A stretch of 64,000 nucleotides of DNA from Clostridia bacterium (GCA_910575245.1 CAJTEN010000012.1:1-64000), one strand, 5' to 3'; numbered from the stretch's first letter, positions 42,740 to 51,648 are shown. Made by a program: numbers and translations. The notes: generated by a model from the sequence alone, not told the origin.

Positions 42740-42928
42740 CAATGTCATTAAGTTAAGCCGGACGCGCCTGACAGGATAGGAATCTCCTAAGGACGCGCTT
42801 TCGCTCAGTTCCAAACGCAGCGGTACTAAATTCGTGAAAAACCTCATTAAGTACCGGCGTTTTCCAATGGCCCTAAGGAGAATCCTATCCTATCAGACGC
42901 TGTGTATGGACTTAACTAAATGACATTG
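42740..42928. mobile_element. 189-bp MITE (family A, copy 2)
   Basis: It has the same termini as copy 1 (CAATGTCATTAAGTTAAG / AATGACATTG) and a 10-base direct repeat AAGTCTGAAC at 42730-42739 and 42929-42938. The interior differs from copy 1 at only a few positions (for example ACAGGATAGG here, ACATGATAGG there). It has no coding capacity. It inserted within a GGCCGAAG...CTGAAC palindromic word, so again in another repeat. Confidence 0.85.
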
Positions 42929-43045
42929 AAGTCTGAACAGTCACAAAAGGAGGCGCATGATGCAAACAGGACTGTGAGTTTTCCGTCAACTGTGATAAAA
43001 TGACATATAGTTTGTACGGTTATTGATTTGCGGAAGGAGACAGAT

Positions 43046-43561
43046 ATGGGCCGGTGTATCAAAGAGATGGAGCTGGATTTGCGGGATCACGCTGAGAATG
43101 GAACCATTTATAAGCGGAATGCCGCCAGGGGCATTATCAGGCATGGAGATAAATACCTGGCGATTCATGGAAAATATGGAGACTATAAATTCCCCGGCGG
43201 CGGAATGGAGCCGGGAGAGAGTCTGCCGGATACATTGGTCAGGGAGGTACGGGAGGAGACCGGTTACAGGGTGGTTTTGGAGAGTATCGGGGATTATCTT
43301 CTGGTGCATGAGAAGCGGAATGGCAATCCGGATGACTGGCTGGAGATGGACTCATGGTATTATTTCTGTGACGTTGAAGAGAAACCATGTGAGCGTGATC
43401 TGGATGAATATGAGAAAGAATATGATTATCGGGTCACGTGGATGACACTGGCCGAGATGCTTCAGAAGAATGAAGCTGTTACAGACCGCGGCAGGATTCC
43501 CTGGGTTACGCGGGAGGCAGTGGTCATGCGGGAACTGTATAGGATGGAGACAGCCGGATAA
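43046..43561 (+). CDS. NUDIX hydrolase
   Basis: The 171-residue enzyme starts at ATG 43046 (GGAAGGAGACAG upstream). The Nudix box GGGMEPGESLPDTLVREVRE continues EETGY (~residues 50-73) and is complete. After the box, SWYYFCDVEEKPCERDLDEY belongs to a Clostridia subgroup with an additional acidic helix. The substrate is not predictable. It lies just after the stacked mobile elements; the following lipoprotein gene starts 25 bases after its stop. Confidence 0.85.
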   Translation: MGRCIKEMELDLRDHAENGTIYKRNAARGIIRHGDKYLAIHGKYGDYKFPGGGMEPGESLPDTLVREVREETGYRVVLESIGDYLLVHEKRNGNPDDWLEMDSWYYFCDVEEKPCERDLDEYEKEYDYRVTWMTLAEMLQKNEAVTDRGRIPWVTREAVVMRELYRMETAG

Positions 43562-43586
43562 TACAGAGGGAAGAGGGAGTAGATTT

Positions 43587-44525
43587 TTGAGAAAGAATAT
43601 TAGTGGCTTATTATTAGTGATTGCAGTTACAGTATCTGCCATAGCCTGTGGAGAGAATAGCGGTGTGCCAGGCAGTGTCGGCATAGAGACAGAATCAACG
43701 ACGGACGCAGAACAGTATTTTCAAGACGGAACATTAACGTATACGAATCTGGTTGGAGAAGATGTTCAGAACGAGGTTGGTGAGATTTTAAGATCAGCCG
43801 GTATTTCGCAGGAGCATGTAGACGAAATGTTTCAATGGGTCGATGACTTTAACCAATGTATGGGCAAATGCGAAACTTTCCATTTAGTAGACGGGTTCCT
43901 GACAGAAAACATAGCGATTGTTGATTACGGAGAATATTATCCGATGTCAACCGCATGGTTTAAAACAAATAAGAGAGATTATGGGGATGTTCTCTGCCGA
44001 ATTGCTGCTTTCCAACTGGTGCAGGATCATATAACGGTGAAAAACTTCCTGAATGAAGATTTATGGGAAGGGTATCATGATACACAATGGCTGTACAGCG
44101 ATTATGATGCAATCAGCAGTAATCCTTTGATAGATTTTGACAAGGAACAGCAGAACCAATATTTTACGCTTTTCAATCCTGTGGTGATTACGCCGGGCTG
44201 TTCAGAGGATGAAATGTTCCAAAGCATTTCTGAGGAGTGGCAGAAGCGGGGAATCTCTTTTGCAGAAGGGAAAGTTTCGCTGATTACCATCTGGACGCAA
44301 TATGAAAATCAGACTGCAGCAGCACATGCCGCCGTTTTGGTTCAAAACGGGGGAAGTTATCTCTTAGTTGAAAAGACAAATCCACAATCGCCATACCAGG
44401 CAACCATGTTTTCGACAATTTCACAGGTACGGCAATATATGTATGAGTCAATTCATATAGAAGATGTCCGTTATGATATGGAGACCGGAACATATATTGT
44501 GATGGAAAACGACCGGATCATTTAA
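43587..44525 (+). CDS. DUF4300 family lipoprotein
   Basis: The start is TTG 43587 (GAAGAGGGAG upstream), giving a 312-residue lipoprotein: a signal peptide with hydrophobic core SGLLLVIAVTVSAIAC, the Cys being the lipidation site (lipobox S-A-I-A-C). The remaining domain contains LTYTNLVGEDVQNEVGEILR and FNQCMGKCETFHLVDGF, the pattern of DUF4300, found in Firmicutes lipoproteins on the cell surface. Its function is unknown. It follows a Nudix gene by 25 bases and may share its transcript. Confidence 0.75.
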   Translation: MRKNISGLLLVIAVTVSAIACGENSGVPGSVGIETESTTDAEQYFQDGTLTYTNLVGEDVQNEVGEILRSAGISQEHVDEMFQWVDDFNQCMGKCETFHLVDGFLTENIAIVDYGEYYPMSTAWFKTNKRDYGDVLCRIAAFQLVQDHITVKNFLNEDLWEGYHDTQWLYSDYDAISSNPLIDFDKEQQNQYFTLFNPVVITPGCSEDEMFQSISEEWQKRGISFAEGKVSLITIWTQYENQTAAAHAAVLVQNGGSYLLVEKTNPQSPYQATMFSTISQVRQYMYESIHIEDVRYDMETGTYIVMENDRII

Positions 44526-44595
44526 CTTTAAAAAATTCCATTACACATTCAAGGATATCGCAGGCATAGCCGGCAATATCCACGTAGAGGTAAAT

Positions 44596-45003
44596 ATGAA
44601 GATCAGAATTGCGGAAATGAAAGATATCAACATTCTTTCAGAATATGATAAACACATCAAACAGGAAGAATTAAGATCCGGCATATCCCTGGGAAGAGTC
44701 ATGGTGGCGGAGGAAGAGGGGGAGCTGGCAGGCTGGCTGAGGTGGAATTTGTTCTGGGATAATACACCTTTTATGAACATGCTTTATTTATTTGAGGGAT
44801 ATCGGAACCGAGGATACGGCAAGGCCATGGTTTCCTGCTGGGAGGAGAAGATGAAGGGGGAGGGATATGATATTGTTATGACATCTACGCTGTCCAACGA
44901 AGAAGCCCAGCATTTTTACCGTCGATTACAGTATGTGGATTCCGGGGCGCTCCTTCTTCCGGATGAACCGCTGGAGATCATTTTCACGAAAAAAATCAGG
45001 TGA
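44596..45003 (+). CDS. GNAT family N-acetyltransferase
   Basis: The 135-residue acetyltransferase starts MKIRIAEMKDINILSEYDKH. The acetyl-CoA loop is LFEGYRNRGYGKAMVSCWEE (residues ~73-92), and HFYRRLQYVDSGALLL is the C-terminal strand-helix end. AGAGG lies 5 bases upstream of the ATG. The substrate is unknown. It is flanked by an unrelated lipoprotein gene and the amidase gene and seems to be expressed on its own. Confidence 0.85.
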   Translation: MKIRIAEMKDINILSEYDKHIKQEELRSGISLGRVMVAEEEGELAGWLRWNLFWDNTPFMNMLYLFEGYRNRGYGKAMVSCWEEKMKGEGYDIVMTSTLSNEEAQHFYRRLQYVDSGALLLPDEPLEIIFTKKIR

Positions 45004-45137
45004 TATTCCGATATGGACTTTGCATAAGCCCTCAGGAGGCGAAACAGGCAGAAACATATCAGATTTGTTAAAAAGGATATAATGTTGGGAAAAAGCGTAT
45101 CCGGTGTAATATCGCAGGATACAAGCAGGAGGCAGTA

Positions 45138-46331
45138 ATGGGTAAAAGGAAGAACAGGAGCAACAGGCGTTTGCTGAGAATGGTGTCAGCTTTGCTTATG
45201 GCCACAATTTTGTTGACAGCATGCGGAAGTGGTGAAACCACGACGGAGGAAAATCAGGCGGCGGATAGTGAACTTGTGGCAAACACGGCGGCAGTGGATG
45301 CTATAGAAGCGGAAGCAGTTACAGGACAAGAAGACGGCTCTGAAGAAGGAACCGGCACAGAGCAGGGAGATGACAGCGGACAGGAAAGCGGCGGAGATAA
45401 TGTGGCGCGTGCAGATGAGGAGAAGACGGATCAGGCAGAGCAGCCGCAGGATCAAACCGCGGTGGAAGCTTCAGAAACAGAAGATAAGCCGGAACCTTTA
45501 AATATTCCTGTATGGGTTACATCAAGCAATGTAAACCTGCGGGCAGAGCCGGGCACAGACAGCGAAGTGCAAAAAAAGCTTGGACGTAATGCGAAACTGA
45601 CGCTCAGGTATGAAGAAAATGGCTGGGGTGCGGTGGAAGATGAGGAGATGTCAGGCTTTGTGAGTCTGGAGTATCTGACACGGGAGGAGCCGTCAGCCAA
45701 TGCCTTTGTGGTGGTGATCGACCCTGGACACCAGAGAAAAGGAGACAGCACGCCGGAACCCAACGGCCCGGAATCTTCTACGATGAAAGCCAGGGTGACA
45801 GGCGGGACCAGCGGACGTACCACAGGAGTCATGGAGTATGAACTGACACTTGCCGTTTCCCTAAAGCTTCGGGATGAGCTGGAAGCGCGGGGATACACGG
45901 TCTGCATGACGAGAGAGACCCATGATGTCAATATCAGTAATATGGAACGCGCCCAATATGCCACTTCGGCAGGCGCTGATGTGGCGGTGAGAATACATGC
46001 AAACGGCGTGGAAGATTCCACGGTTAGCGGCGCACTGGCATTAACGCCTTCCGCATCCAATCCCTATATCAGTCATCTTGCAGAGGACAGCCAGAGATTA
46101 AGCCAGTGCATACTGGATGCCTACTGCGATGCCACAGGGATGAGGAATCAGGGTGTCGTGACTTCGGACACCATGACCGGTATTAACTGGAGCACGGTTC
46201 CTGTCACGATCCTGGAGATGGGATATATGACGAATCCTTCTGATGACACGAATATGGAGGATGAAGCGTATCAGGAGAAGATGATTCAGGGAATCGCTGA
46301 CGGGATAGACGGATATTTCGGGATAGGATGA
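45138..46331 (+). CDS. N-acetylmuramoyl-L-alanine amidase, lipoprotein with SH3b domain
   Basis: The 397-residue cell-wall enzyme has an N-terminal lipoprotein signal ending ILLTACGSG (Cys 29). An acidic, Gln/Glu-rich linker (~30-125) is followed by a bacterial SH3 domain with VWVTSSNVNLRAEPGTDSE (~127-186). Then comes an Amidase_3 catalytic domain: VVVIDPGHQ with the first His, the metal-binding Glu of GVMEYELTLA, the second His in VRIHANGVED, and the catalytic Glu in ILEMGYMTN. It cleaves the bond between muramic acid and the stem peptide. GCAGGAGGCAG precedes the ATG. It is a stand-alone gene. Confidence 0.88.
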   Translation: MGKRKNRSNRRLLRMVSALLMATILLTACGSGETTTEENQAADSELVANTAAVDAIEAEAVTGQEDGSEEGTGTEQGDDSGQESGGDNVARADEEKTDQAEQPQDQTAVEASETEDKPEPLNIPVWVTSSNVNLRAEPGTDSEVQKKLGRNAKLTLRYEENGWGAVEDEEMSGFVSLEYLTREEPSANAFVVVIDPGHQRKGDSTPEPNGPESSTMKARVTGGTSGRTTGVMEYELTLAVSLKLRDELEARGYTVCMTRETHDVNISNMERAQYATSAGADVAVRIHANGVEDSTVSGALALTPSASNPYISHLAEDSQRLSQCILDAYCDATGMRNQGVVTSDTMTGINWSTVPVTILEMGYMTNPSDDTNMEDEAYQEKMIQGIADGIDGYFGIG

Positions 46332-46382
46332 CTTCTTATGGGTGGTTCGTCATGTGTCTATGCCCGTCTCGGCATAAAGGCT

Positions 46383-48383
46383 CTATGAGGAGGGTGCAGG
46401 CTGCTTCAGCTTCGTAAAGCGCAAAGATTTTAAACGGCAGGATACACCATTGTTGATTGTTATATGGACGCTGAGAGTCCGGCCGTCAACGGCCAGGTTT
46501 TTGATCACGGCGGATTCCTGCCCGGACGGCAGTTCTACGGAAGCTACAACTTCTTCATGATCCCGTATTTCCATAACACCAACGGCATTCGCCTGTTGGC
46601 CGTTCTGCGTTTCTTCATATAATACTGTAACCTGGTAGGCGTCTTGCACCGGTGGGAAATCACCGCTGCTAACGGTTTCTTCTCCATTGCCGTTTACTTC
46701 CAGTTCCCCTGCATCATTGACAGAGCTGATGTGGGAATTCACGGTATAGCCGGGTGAGTAGAGGAAATCCACGGAATCCCCAAAGGCAGAAAATCCGGAG
46801 ACACTGTCAAAGAGATTGACCGGGGCATAGTACACATCATACCATCTGACATGGCCGATTTTTTCGTATTGGGAACTGATGTAGGCAGGAAGGTACATAT
46901 CAGGTGTCTCCCAGTCATATACCAGGATCAGATTGTGGTTGCCGTGACTGTTTCTGTCTATGTAGGACTGGTAATAGTCATATACCACAAGACCGTCACT
47001 GGCATTGTAGCCGCAGTAAGTGCGTGCAGGATCCAGAAGACGGCAGATTTCAGGTGTCTTTTCATCCGGGACGAAGAAGACACTTTCTACGTCCTGCGCA
47101 AGACCGTCGATGTAATCACAGATATCGTTGGCATACAGGGAACTTTCCCTGTTCTCCAGAATTCTTCTGTCACTGCCGACGGCGAGAAGAAGCAGGCAGA
47201 TTACGGTGAGGGCGCAGATACAGGAGCGGAACAGGCGGTCAGTATGCCGGATCCATTTGTCAAGCTGCATAGGCAACAGCAGCATGAGAGGAACCAAGGC
47301 GATCAGGTAATAGCGGTATTCCATGGTCAGATTCCCAGGACTGTATCTGGTATCGATGAAAAGCAGAATAACCAGGTTCCAGGGCAGGAGGAGTGCGAGA
47401 AGATGCTCGGCGCTTATTGTATCTTCCGGGCAAAACAGAGCGCGTATCTGGCTGACGCAGGCAGCCAGCAGCAGGAACAGGAGCAGAACTCTGGCAAGAT
47501 ACAGGATTCCGTCGCCGGAGACGGCGGAGATATCCTGAACCGGGATGGTGTCCAGAGCCTGGAAGAGTCCCAGAAAGACAGCATTGAGATTCAACTGCCA
47601 GTTTTCCGGTTTGGTCAGGAAGAGGATATTGCCTCTCGCAACGATACCGCTTATGTTACCGGCCAGACAGCCTGCTGCGAAGGCGGCAAGAGTGACAATG
47701 CCTATACTGAGATGATACCTGCCGTATTTTCTGATTTCCCGGTGATACAGGAAATCGAAACCTGTATAGAGAAGCAGGGGCAGAAGACCGCAGAACATCA
47801 CATAGAAACCGCTGGACAGGGAAGTGAGGAAGAGGAGCAGGGAATAGACTATGAGGAACAGAATATTACCTTTCGTTTTTCTTCTGCCGGAAGGAACGGT
47901 GAGCAGTTGGATCAGGAGCAGGGGCAGCAACACTTTGATCACATACTGGGAGCCGTTGAAGAACATCATGTTAAAGTATTCCAGCATACCGTAGGCGTAA
48001 GGCGTCAGCACGAGGATAACGGCGGCGAGGGCATGCCTGCGGTAAGGTGTATGGCAGAAAATGACATAGATAACACCGGCAAAACCACAGATCATGATAA
48101 GATTGCTCAGCCCGAAGGCAAGGAAGATATTATGGGAGAGTGCATAGAAAGGCACTGCCAGAAGCAGGGAGCAGTCCAGTTCCATAGTCGTGATATATTT
48201 CCAGCCAGGAATAAAGAAGGATTTGTTATGCCACATTTCCATAGCGTGCATATACAGCTTGGCTCCGTCATAATCGATCATCTTCGGAGATTCGAATAGG
48301 TTCATATAGGCGAGAAAGAGAATCTGCGCGGCTGTGAGCAGCAGAAGGAATAATTCATAGTATCTTTTGGAATGGTTTTTCAT
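46383..48383 (-). CDS. Large polytopic membrane protein, GT-C glycosyltransferase-like
   Basis: The 666-residue protein has a start at 48383 chosen for AAGAGGTAGG upstream. About ten to twelve membrane helices fill residues ~1-430; near the start is IDYDGAKLYMHAMEMWHNKS, an Asp-rich first extracellular loop as in lipid-linked-sugar (GT-C) transferases. The last ~200 residues form an extracellular beta-rich domain. It is likely a cell-surface glycan enzyme, but the donor and acceptor are unknown. It lies alone, convergent with the amidase gene. An open frame antisense to its middle (46851-48299) is judged accidental. Confidence 0.75.
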   Translation of the reverse strand: MKNHSKRYYELFLLLLTAAQILFLAYMNLFESPKMIDYDGAKLYMHAMEMWHNKSFFIPGWKYITTMELDCSLLLAVPFYALSHNIFLAFGLSNLIMICGFAGVIYVIFCHTPYRRHALAAVILVLTPYAYGMLEYFNMMFFNGSQYVIKVLLPLLLIQLLTVPSGRRKTKGNILFLIVYSLLLFLTSLSSGFYVMFCGLLPLLLYTGFDFLYHREIRKYGRYHLSIGIVTLAAFAAGCLAGNISGIVARGNILFLTKPENWQLNLNAVFLGLFQALDTIPVQDISAVSGDGILYLARVLLLFLLLAACVSQIRALFCPEDTISAEHLLALLLPWNLVILLFIDTRYSPGNLTMEYRYYLIALVPLMLLLPMQLDKWIRHTDRLFRSCICALTVICLLLLAVGSDRRILENRESSLYANDICDYIDGLAQDVESVFFVPDEKTPEICRLLDPARTYCGYNASDGLVVYDYYQSYIDRNSHGNHNLILVYDWETPDMYLPAYISSQYEKIGHVRWYDVYYAPVNLFDSVSGFSAFGDSVDFLYSPGYTVNSHISSVNDAGELEVNGNGEETVSSGDFPPVQDAYQVTVLYEETQNGQQANAVGVMEIRDHEEVVASVELPSGQESAVIKNLAVDGRTLSVHITINNGVSCRLKSLRFTKLKQPAPSS

Positions 48384-48614
48384 TTGTCCTACCTCTTTTG
48401 CATTGGAATTCATTAAAAGGATAGCACCCGAAACTTACAATAAGGTGACGGCATCATTACATTTTTGTAATAATCAGGCTGTAGAGTCGGCAGATTTATA
48501 GTGTTGTATCATATTTCGTCGATTATTACAGCATTTGTGCGTATAATATAAAAGGAATCTAATAATAAAGACAGCAGCCAGCCTGTAATCGGACTGTAGG
48601 AGAAGGAGGAACAT

Positions 48615-49394
48615 ATGGTATGTAAGCTTGAGAATACGGACTGTGCAGCGCCCATTTTCGGCGGCTGGGAAGAGACGATGATCTGGTCATGCCTGCAGGG
48701 CGTGATGGGGCATATTTATGCGGATGACAAGGCAAAACCGTCGTCTGCCATGGCTATTCTGGGAGATTTTTGTTTTCTGGCCGGATCGCCCGATGAGGAA
48801 TTGGCTTCCTATAAGCCGGAGTGGTGCACGCAGGATTTTATCATCATCGTTCCCCAGAACCGGCAGTGGGGAGCCGTAATAGAGAAGTGTTATGGGGATA
48901 AGGCCAGGAAAGTGGTACGGTATGCCATGAAAAAGGAGCCGGACATTTTTAACCGTAACAGGCTGGAGAATATAATCGAACAGCTTCCATCAGAATATAC
49001 GCTCCGTATGATCGACGAGCCGGTTTTTCATGATTGCAGGAAGGAAAACTGGTGCGGAGATTTGGTGTCACAGTTTGCCGATTATAATTCTTATCAGAGA
49101 ATGGGATTAGGCGTGGTTGTCATGAGGGATGAGGTTCCTGTTGCCGGGGCATCCTCTTATACTGTGTATCAAGGCGGGATTGAGGTTGAGATCGATACGA
49201 AGATGGAATACCGCCGTAGAGGGCTGGCTACCGTATGCGGTGCGAAACTGATCCTGGAATGTCTGGACAGGGGGTGGTATCCAAGCTGGGATGCGCAGAA
49301 TTTGTGGTCAGTTGCGCTGGCGGAGAAGCTGGGGTACCATTTCAGCCATGAATATGATGCTTATGAGGTTACTGCTTACGGGCAATGTCGTTAA
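48615..49394 (+). CDS. GNAT acetyltransferase (GNAT_acetyltr_2, ZmaR-like)
   Basis: The 259-residue protein shows the two-part form of the GNAT_acetyltr_2 family: a lead domain (TMIWSCLQGVMGHIYADDKA, GDFCFLAGSPDEELASY) and the C-terminal GNAT domain with EIDTKMEYRRRGLATVCGAK (residues ~195-214) and NLWSVALAEKLGYHFSHEYD. Members include the zwittermicin A self-resistance protein; most act on unknown substrates. AAGGAGGAAC precedes the ATG. The intact form suggests a functional enzyme. Confidence 0.82.
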   Translation: MVCKLENTDCAAPIFGGWEETMIWSCLQGVMGHIYADDKAKPSSAMAILGDFCFLAGSPDEELASYKPEWCTQDFIIIVPQNRQWGAVIEKCYGDKARKVVRYAMKKEPDIFNRNRLENIIEQLPSEYTLRMIDEPVFHDCRKENWCGDLVSQFADYNSYQRMGLGVVVMRDEVPVAGASSYTVYQGGIEVEIDTKMEYRRRGLATVCGAKLILECLDRGWYPSWDAQNLWSVALAEKLGYHFSHEYDAYEVTAYGQCR

Positions 49395-49459
49395 GGAAAA
49401 TATGCTGAGTGCAGGGGTAAAATATTGTTGTGGAAGGGAAGAGGTAATCAAAGTTTTAT

Positions 49460-49696
49460 ATGGGTGAAAGGCAGCAGATTATATATATGCAAACAAGACT
49501 TATACGTCTGGCCGCTGAGACATGGAAGCAGCCTGTTGAAAGGATAGCGGAGTTATTTACAAAATACAATGTTTTGCAGTACATCGAAGAAGGCTTTGGT
49601 ATTTTTTATGTGGAAGGCGACGAAGCAATTCTGGATGATATCACAACATATCTGATGAATAAAGGAGCAAAGGATGATGAGGGAATTATCAAATGA
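49460..49696 (+). CDS. DUF3791 family protein
   Basis: This 78-residue protein of the DUF3791 type has RLIRLAAETWKQPVERIAEL, then IEEGFGIFYVEGDEAILDDI. Families DUF3791 and DUF3990 occur together in Clostridia cassettes in the order 3791-3990-3791. DUF3990 resembles ADP-ribosyltransferase folds and the small flanking proteins are probably partners or antitoxin-like. Here the last bases contain AAAGGAG, the ribosome site for the next (truncated) gene. It starts from ATG 49460 with no strong ribosome site nearby (GGAAGAGG ~20 bases upstream). Confidence 0.7.
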   Translation: MGERQQIIYMQTRLIRLAAETWKQPVERIAELFTKYNVLQYIEEGFGIFYVEGDEAILDDITTYLMNKGAKDDEGIIK

Positions 49697-49742
49697 TATG
49701 CGTGTATATCATGGAAGCTATTATGAGGTGCGTAGAAAGTGA
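49677..49742 (+). pseudogene. DUF3990 (ADP-ribosyltransferase-like) gene, only the first 21 codons left
   Basis: The ATG at 49677 (AAAGGAG 7 bases upstream) begins MRELSNDMRVYHGSYYEV and ends RRK with a stop. VYHGSY is the N-terminal strand of DUF3990 proteins (~150 residues normally), which carries the conserved HG of ADP-ribosyltransferase folds. The remaining ~130 residues are deleted; the next gene starts 6 bases later. The toxin-like activity of this cassette is therefore lost while both companions remain. Confidence 0.6.
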
Positions 49743-49748
49743 GAAAGT

Positions 49749-50012
49749 ATGGGTATAGAAAACGGAATTACAGAAGAAGCGAAAAAGAATGCGATTGATT
49801 TGCTCATAACTATAGTGGTAGATGAACTTTCTGAGAGCATGGGTTTGAGACCTGCTGAGGTATTGCCAAGGTTTTTATCATCCCGCACAGGGAAACTGTT
49901 ATATGACGAAGAGTCCAGGCTGTGGTGGAGTGGCCCGTCTGATATTGCTGAAATGTACAGGAATGAGATGAGTGAGAGCAGTTACTATTCACGGCCAATG
50001 TCATTAAGTTAA
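49749..50012 (+). CDS. DUF3791-like companion protein, C-terminus altered by MITE insertion
   Basis: The frame starts at ATG 49749 and reads ITEEAKKNAIDLLITIVVDE and ESMGLRPAEVLPRFLSSRTG, a second DUF3791-like protein of the cassette. At 49996 the family A MITE begins, so the last codons (after YYSRP) come from the element (MSLS and stop). The native C-terminus probably ended near MYRNEMSESSYYS. It may still fold. No strong ribosome site is visible, and coupled translation from the preceding stub is likely. Confidence 0.55.
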   Translation: MGIENGITEEAKKNAIDLLITIVVDELSESMGLRPAEVLPRFLSSRTGKLLYDEESRLWWSGPSDIAEMYRNEMSESSYYSRPMSLS

Positions 50013-50153
50013 GCCGGACGCGCTTTCGCTCAGTTCCAAACGCAGCGGTACTAAATTCGTGAAAAACCTCATTAAGTACCGGCGTTTTCCAATGGCTCTC
50101 AGGAGAATCCTATCATATCAGACGCTGTGTATAGACTTAACTTAATGACATTG
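49996..50153. mobile_element. 158-bp MITE (family A, copy 3), with internal deletion
   Basis: It has the same ends as the 189-bp copies (CAATGTCATTAAGTTAAG ... AATGACATTG) but lacks about 31 bases after GCCGGACGCG. A 9-base direct repeat ATTCACGGC flanks it (49987-49995 and 50154-50162). Removing the element restores a palindrome-like word around TTACTATTCACGGCCTGG, related to family B ends, so it also inserted into a palindrome. It lies at the end of the third gene of the DUF3791/DUF3990 cassette. Confidence 0.85.
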
Positions 50154-50343
50154 ATTCACGGCCTGGCCGCTCATAGTAATATGATGCACACAAAATGCTC
50201 TAAAAATGCATTTTGGTGCTTCCCAACTCGGATTTTGTGCGACTTGTGCCTTGCTCCACTCACAAGAAACTTCAGCTAAAAGGCAGAGTATCGCCAACAC
50301 CTTGAATTGACGTAAAAACGTTTAAAAATATTAAATAATTCTA

Positions 50344-50372
50344 TTGACATCCAAAATACAATTCCCTATAAT
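50344..50372 (+). promoter_or_regulatory. Strong sigma-A promoter far upstream of an Rpn gene
   Basis: TTGACA (50344-50349) and TATAAT (50367-50372), 17 bases apart, match the consensus exactly. The next gene starts at 50707, so the transcript would have a leader of about 330 bases with several stable hairpins. Confidence 0.8.
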
Positions 50373-50399
50373 CTATTTAAGTGAAGAGATTCACAGTGT

Positions 50400-50545
50400 G
50401 AGAAGAATTTCTAAAGCTCACAGCAGGCCTGTTTCGCTAAGAAGTTCTACGACTTGCGAAAGCAAGCCTTTCTCACGCAGGAGAATGCCCAAAATACGGG
50501 AATTCTCCGCACCGATTTACGATTCTGCTGAGCGGAATCATGGAG
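50400..50545 (+). ncRNA. Structured leader or small RNA with three stacked hairpins (unassigned)
   Basis: Starting ~28 bases after the -10 box, three stems follow one another. CTTGC-GAAA-GCAAG (50453-50466) has a GNRA tetraloop, an 11-base stem with one mismatch spans 50480-50508 around ACGGG, and GATTCTGC/GCGGAATC (50521-50539) has a 3-base loop. The last stem ends just before ATGGAGGTTAG, which looks like a ribosome site but has no open frame after it. I do not recognise an Rfam class. Confidence 0.45.
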
Positions 50546-50706
50546 GTTAGAGTGAAATTCAATGTCCTGTTCGGGGCATCAGGTCGGACATATCCATCCG
50601 ATTTCGGCGCATCAGCCATGTTTCACAAGAATAATAGAAAATGGCTGGCCAGACTGCGGTAGCCTTCCTGTTTACTGCGGTATACGGTGCAGCCGGAAGG
50701 AAGCAT

Positions 50707-51648
50707 ATGGGAAAGAAAGATATAACAGGGAAAGCATATTTCAAAGATGCCGCCAGGTTCGCGGAACTGATGAATGCAGTGCTCTATCGGGGAGAGAAGA
50801 TCATACGGCCGGAGAAGCTTGTGCCGATGGAGAGGGAGTACCCTGCCCTGGCCGGAGATACGGATAAGAGCAGGGATGTCTTTATGAAAGACACGGAATA
50901 TCAGATTCTGTATGGCCTGGAACTGGAGACGGAGTCTGATTATAGTATGCCGGCGCGGGTGATGGTTTATGATGCGTGTGAATATGAACGGCAGATCAGA
51001 AAAATAGCCGGAACGCGGAAGAAAACACAGACAAAAGGCACATACAGGGAGAAAAAGAGCCGGTTAAGGGCAGAAGATTACCTCCTGCCGGTGATAACCG
51101 TAGTTCTGTATCTTGGAGAGGATCACTGGGAAGGCAGAAGAAAGTTATCGGATCTGTTTCAGGTTCCGGATAAAATAAAGAAGCGGTTAGAGGGCAGGAT
51201 ACCTGAATATGATTTTCGGCTGATAGAAGCTGATTATGTAAATGCGGAGGATTATGAGACTGATCTGAGAGAATTTTTCCGGATCATGCAGTGCAGGAAG
51301 GATAAGGGGAAGATGAATGAATTGTGCCATTCAGAGAGGTTCCGTAATCTCGATCCGGAGACAGTGAGGGCGATAGCCATACATATAGACAGGAAAGGAC
51401 TGATGCCTAAGGTGGAGAAGGAGGGAGTAATATTGTGCCAAGCATTTGATGAATTGATGGAAGATAAGAGACAGGAAGGAATAGAACAGGGAATACAACA
51501 GGGAATGCAGGAAGGAATCAAAGAAGGGGAACGGAAGTGTAAGATTTCAATCATCCGCCGGATGTTGGAGGCAGGAATGGAGGGAGCTCAGATCCGCAGG
51601 ATTACGCAATGCTCTGAGGAGGAAATTCTACTTGCAGAAGGGCGATAG
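50707..51648 (+). CDS. Rpn-like PD-(D/E)XK nuclease, second subfamily
   Basis: The 313-residue protein starts at ATG 50707 (GGAAGGAAG upstream). KAYFKDAARFAELMNAVLYR leads a PD-(D/E)XK core with DVFMKDTEYQILYGLELETE (Asp then Glu-x-Glu). The C-terminal part has RQEGIEQGIQQGMQEGIKEG, the repeated-EG coiled-coil tail characteristic of Rpn proteins. It is distinct from the Rpn gene at 21232. Such proteins act as endonucleases in recombination. The unusually long structured leader suggests post-transcriptional control. Confidence 0.8.
   Translation: MGKKDITGKAYFKDAARFAELMNAVLYRGEKIIRPEKLVPMEREYPALAGDTDKSRDVFMKDTEYQILYGLELETESDYSMPARVMVYDACEYERQIRKIAGTRKKTQTKGTYREKKSRLRAEDYLLPVITVVLYLGEDHWEGRRKLSDLFQVPDKIKKRLEGRIPEYDFRLIEADYVNAEDYETDLREFFRIMQCRKDKGKMNELCHSERFRNLDPETVRAIAIHIDRKGLMPKVEKEGVILCQAFDELMEDKRQEGIEQGIQQGMQEGIKEGERKCKISIIRRMLEAGMEGAQIRRITQCSEEEILLAEGR

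Noticed and set aside
46851..48299. A 482-codon open frame on the plus strand antisense to the large membrane protein gene
   Set aside because: It has no ribosome site. Its residues are rich in Gln, Glu and His as expected for the reverse of a membrane protein, and the minus-strand frame has clear membrane helices and a start signal.
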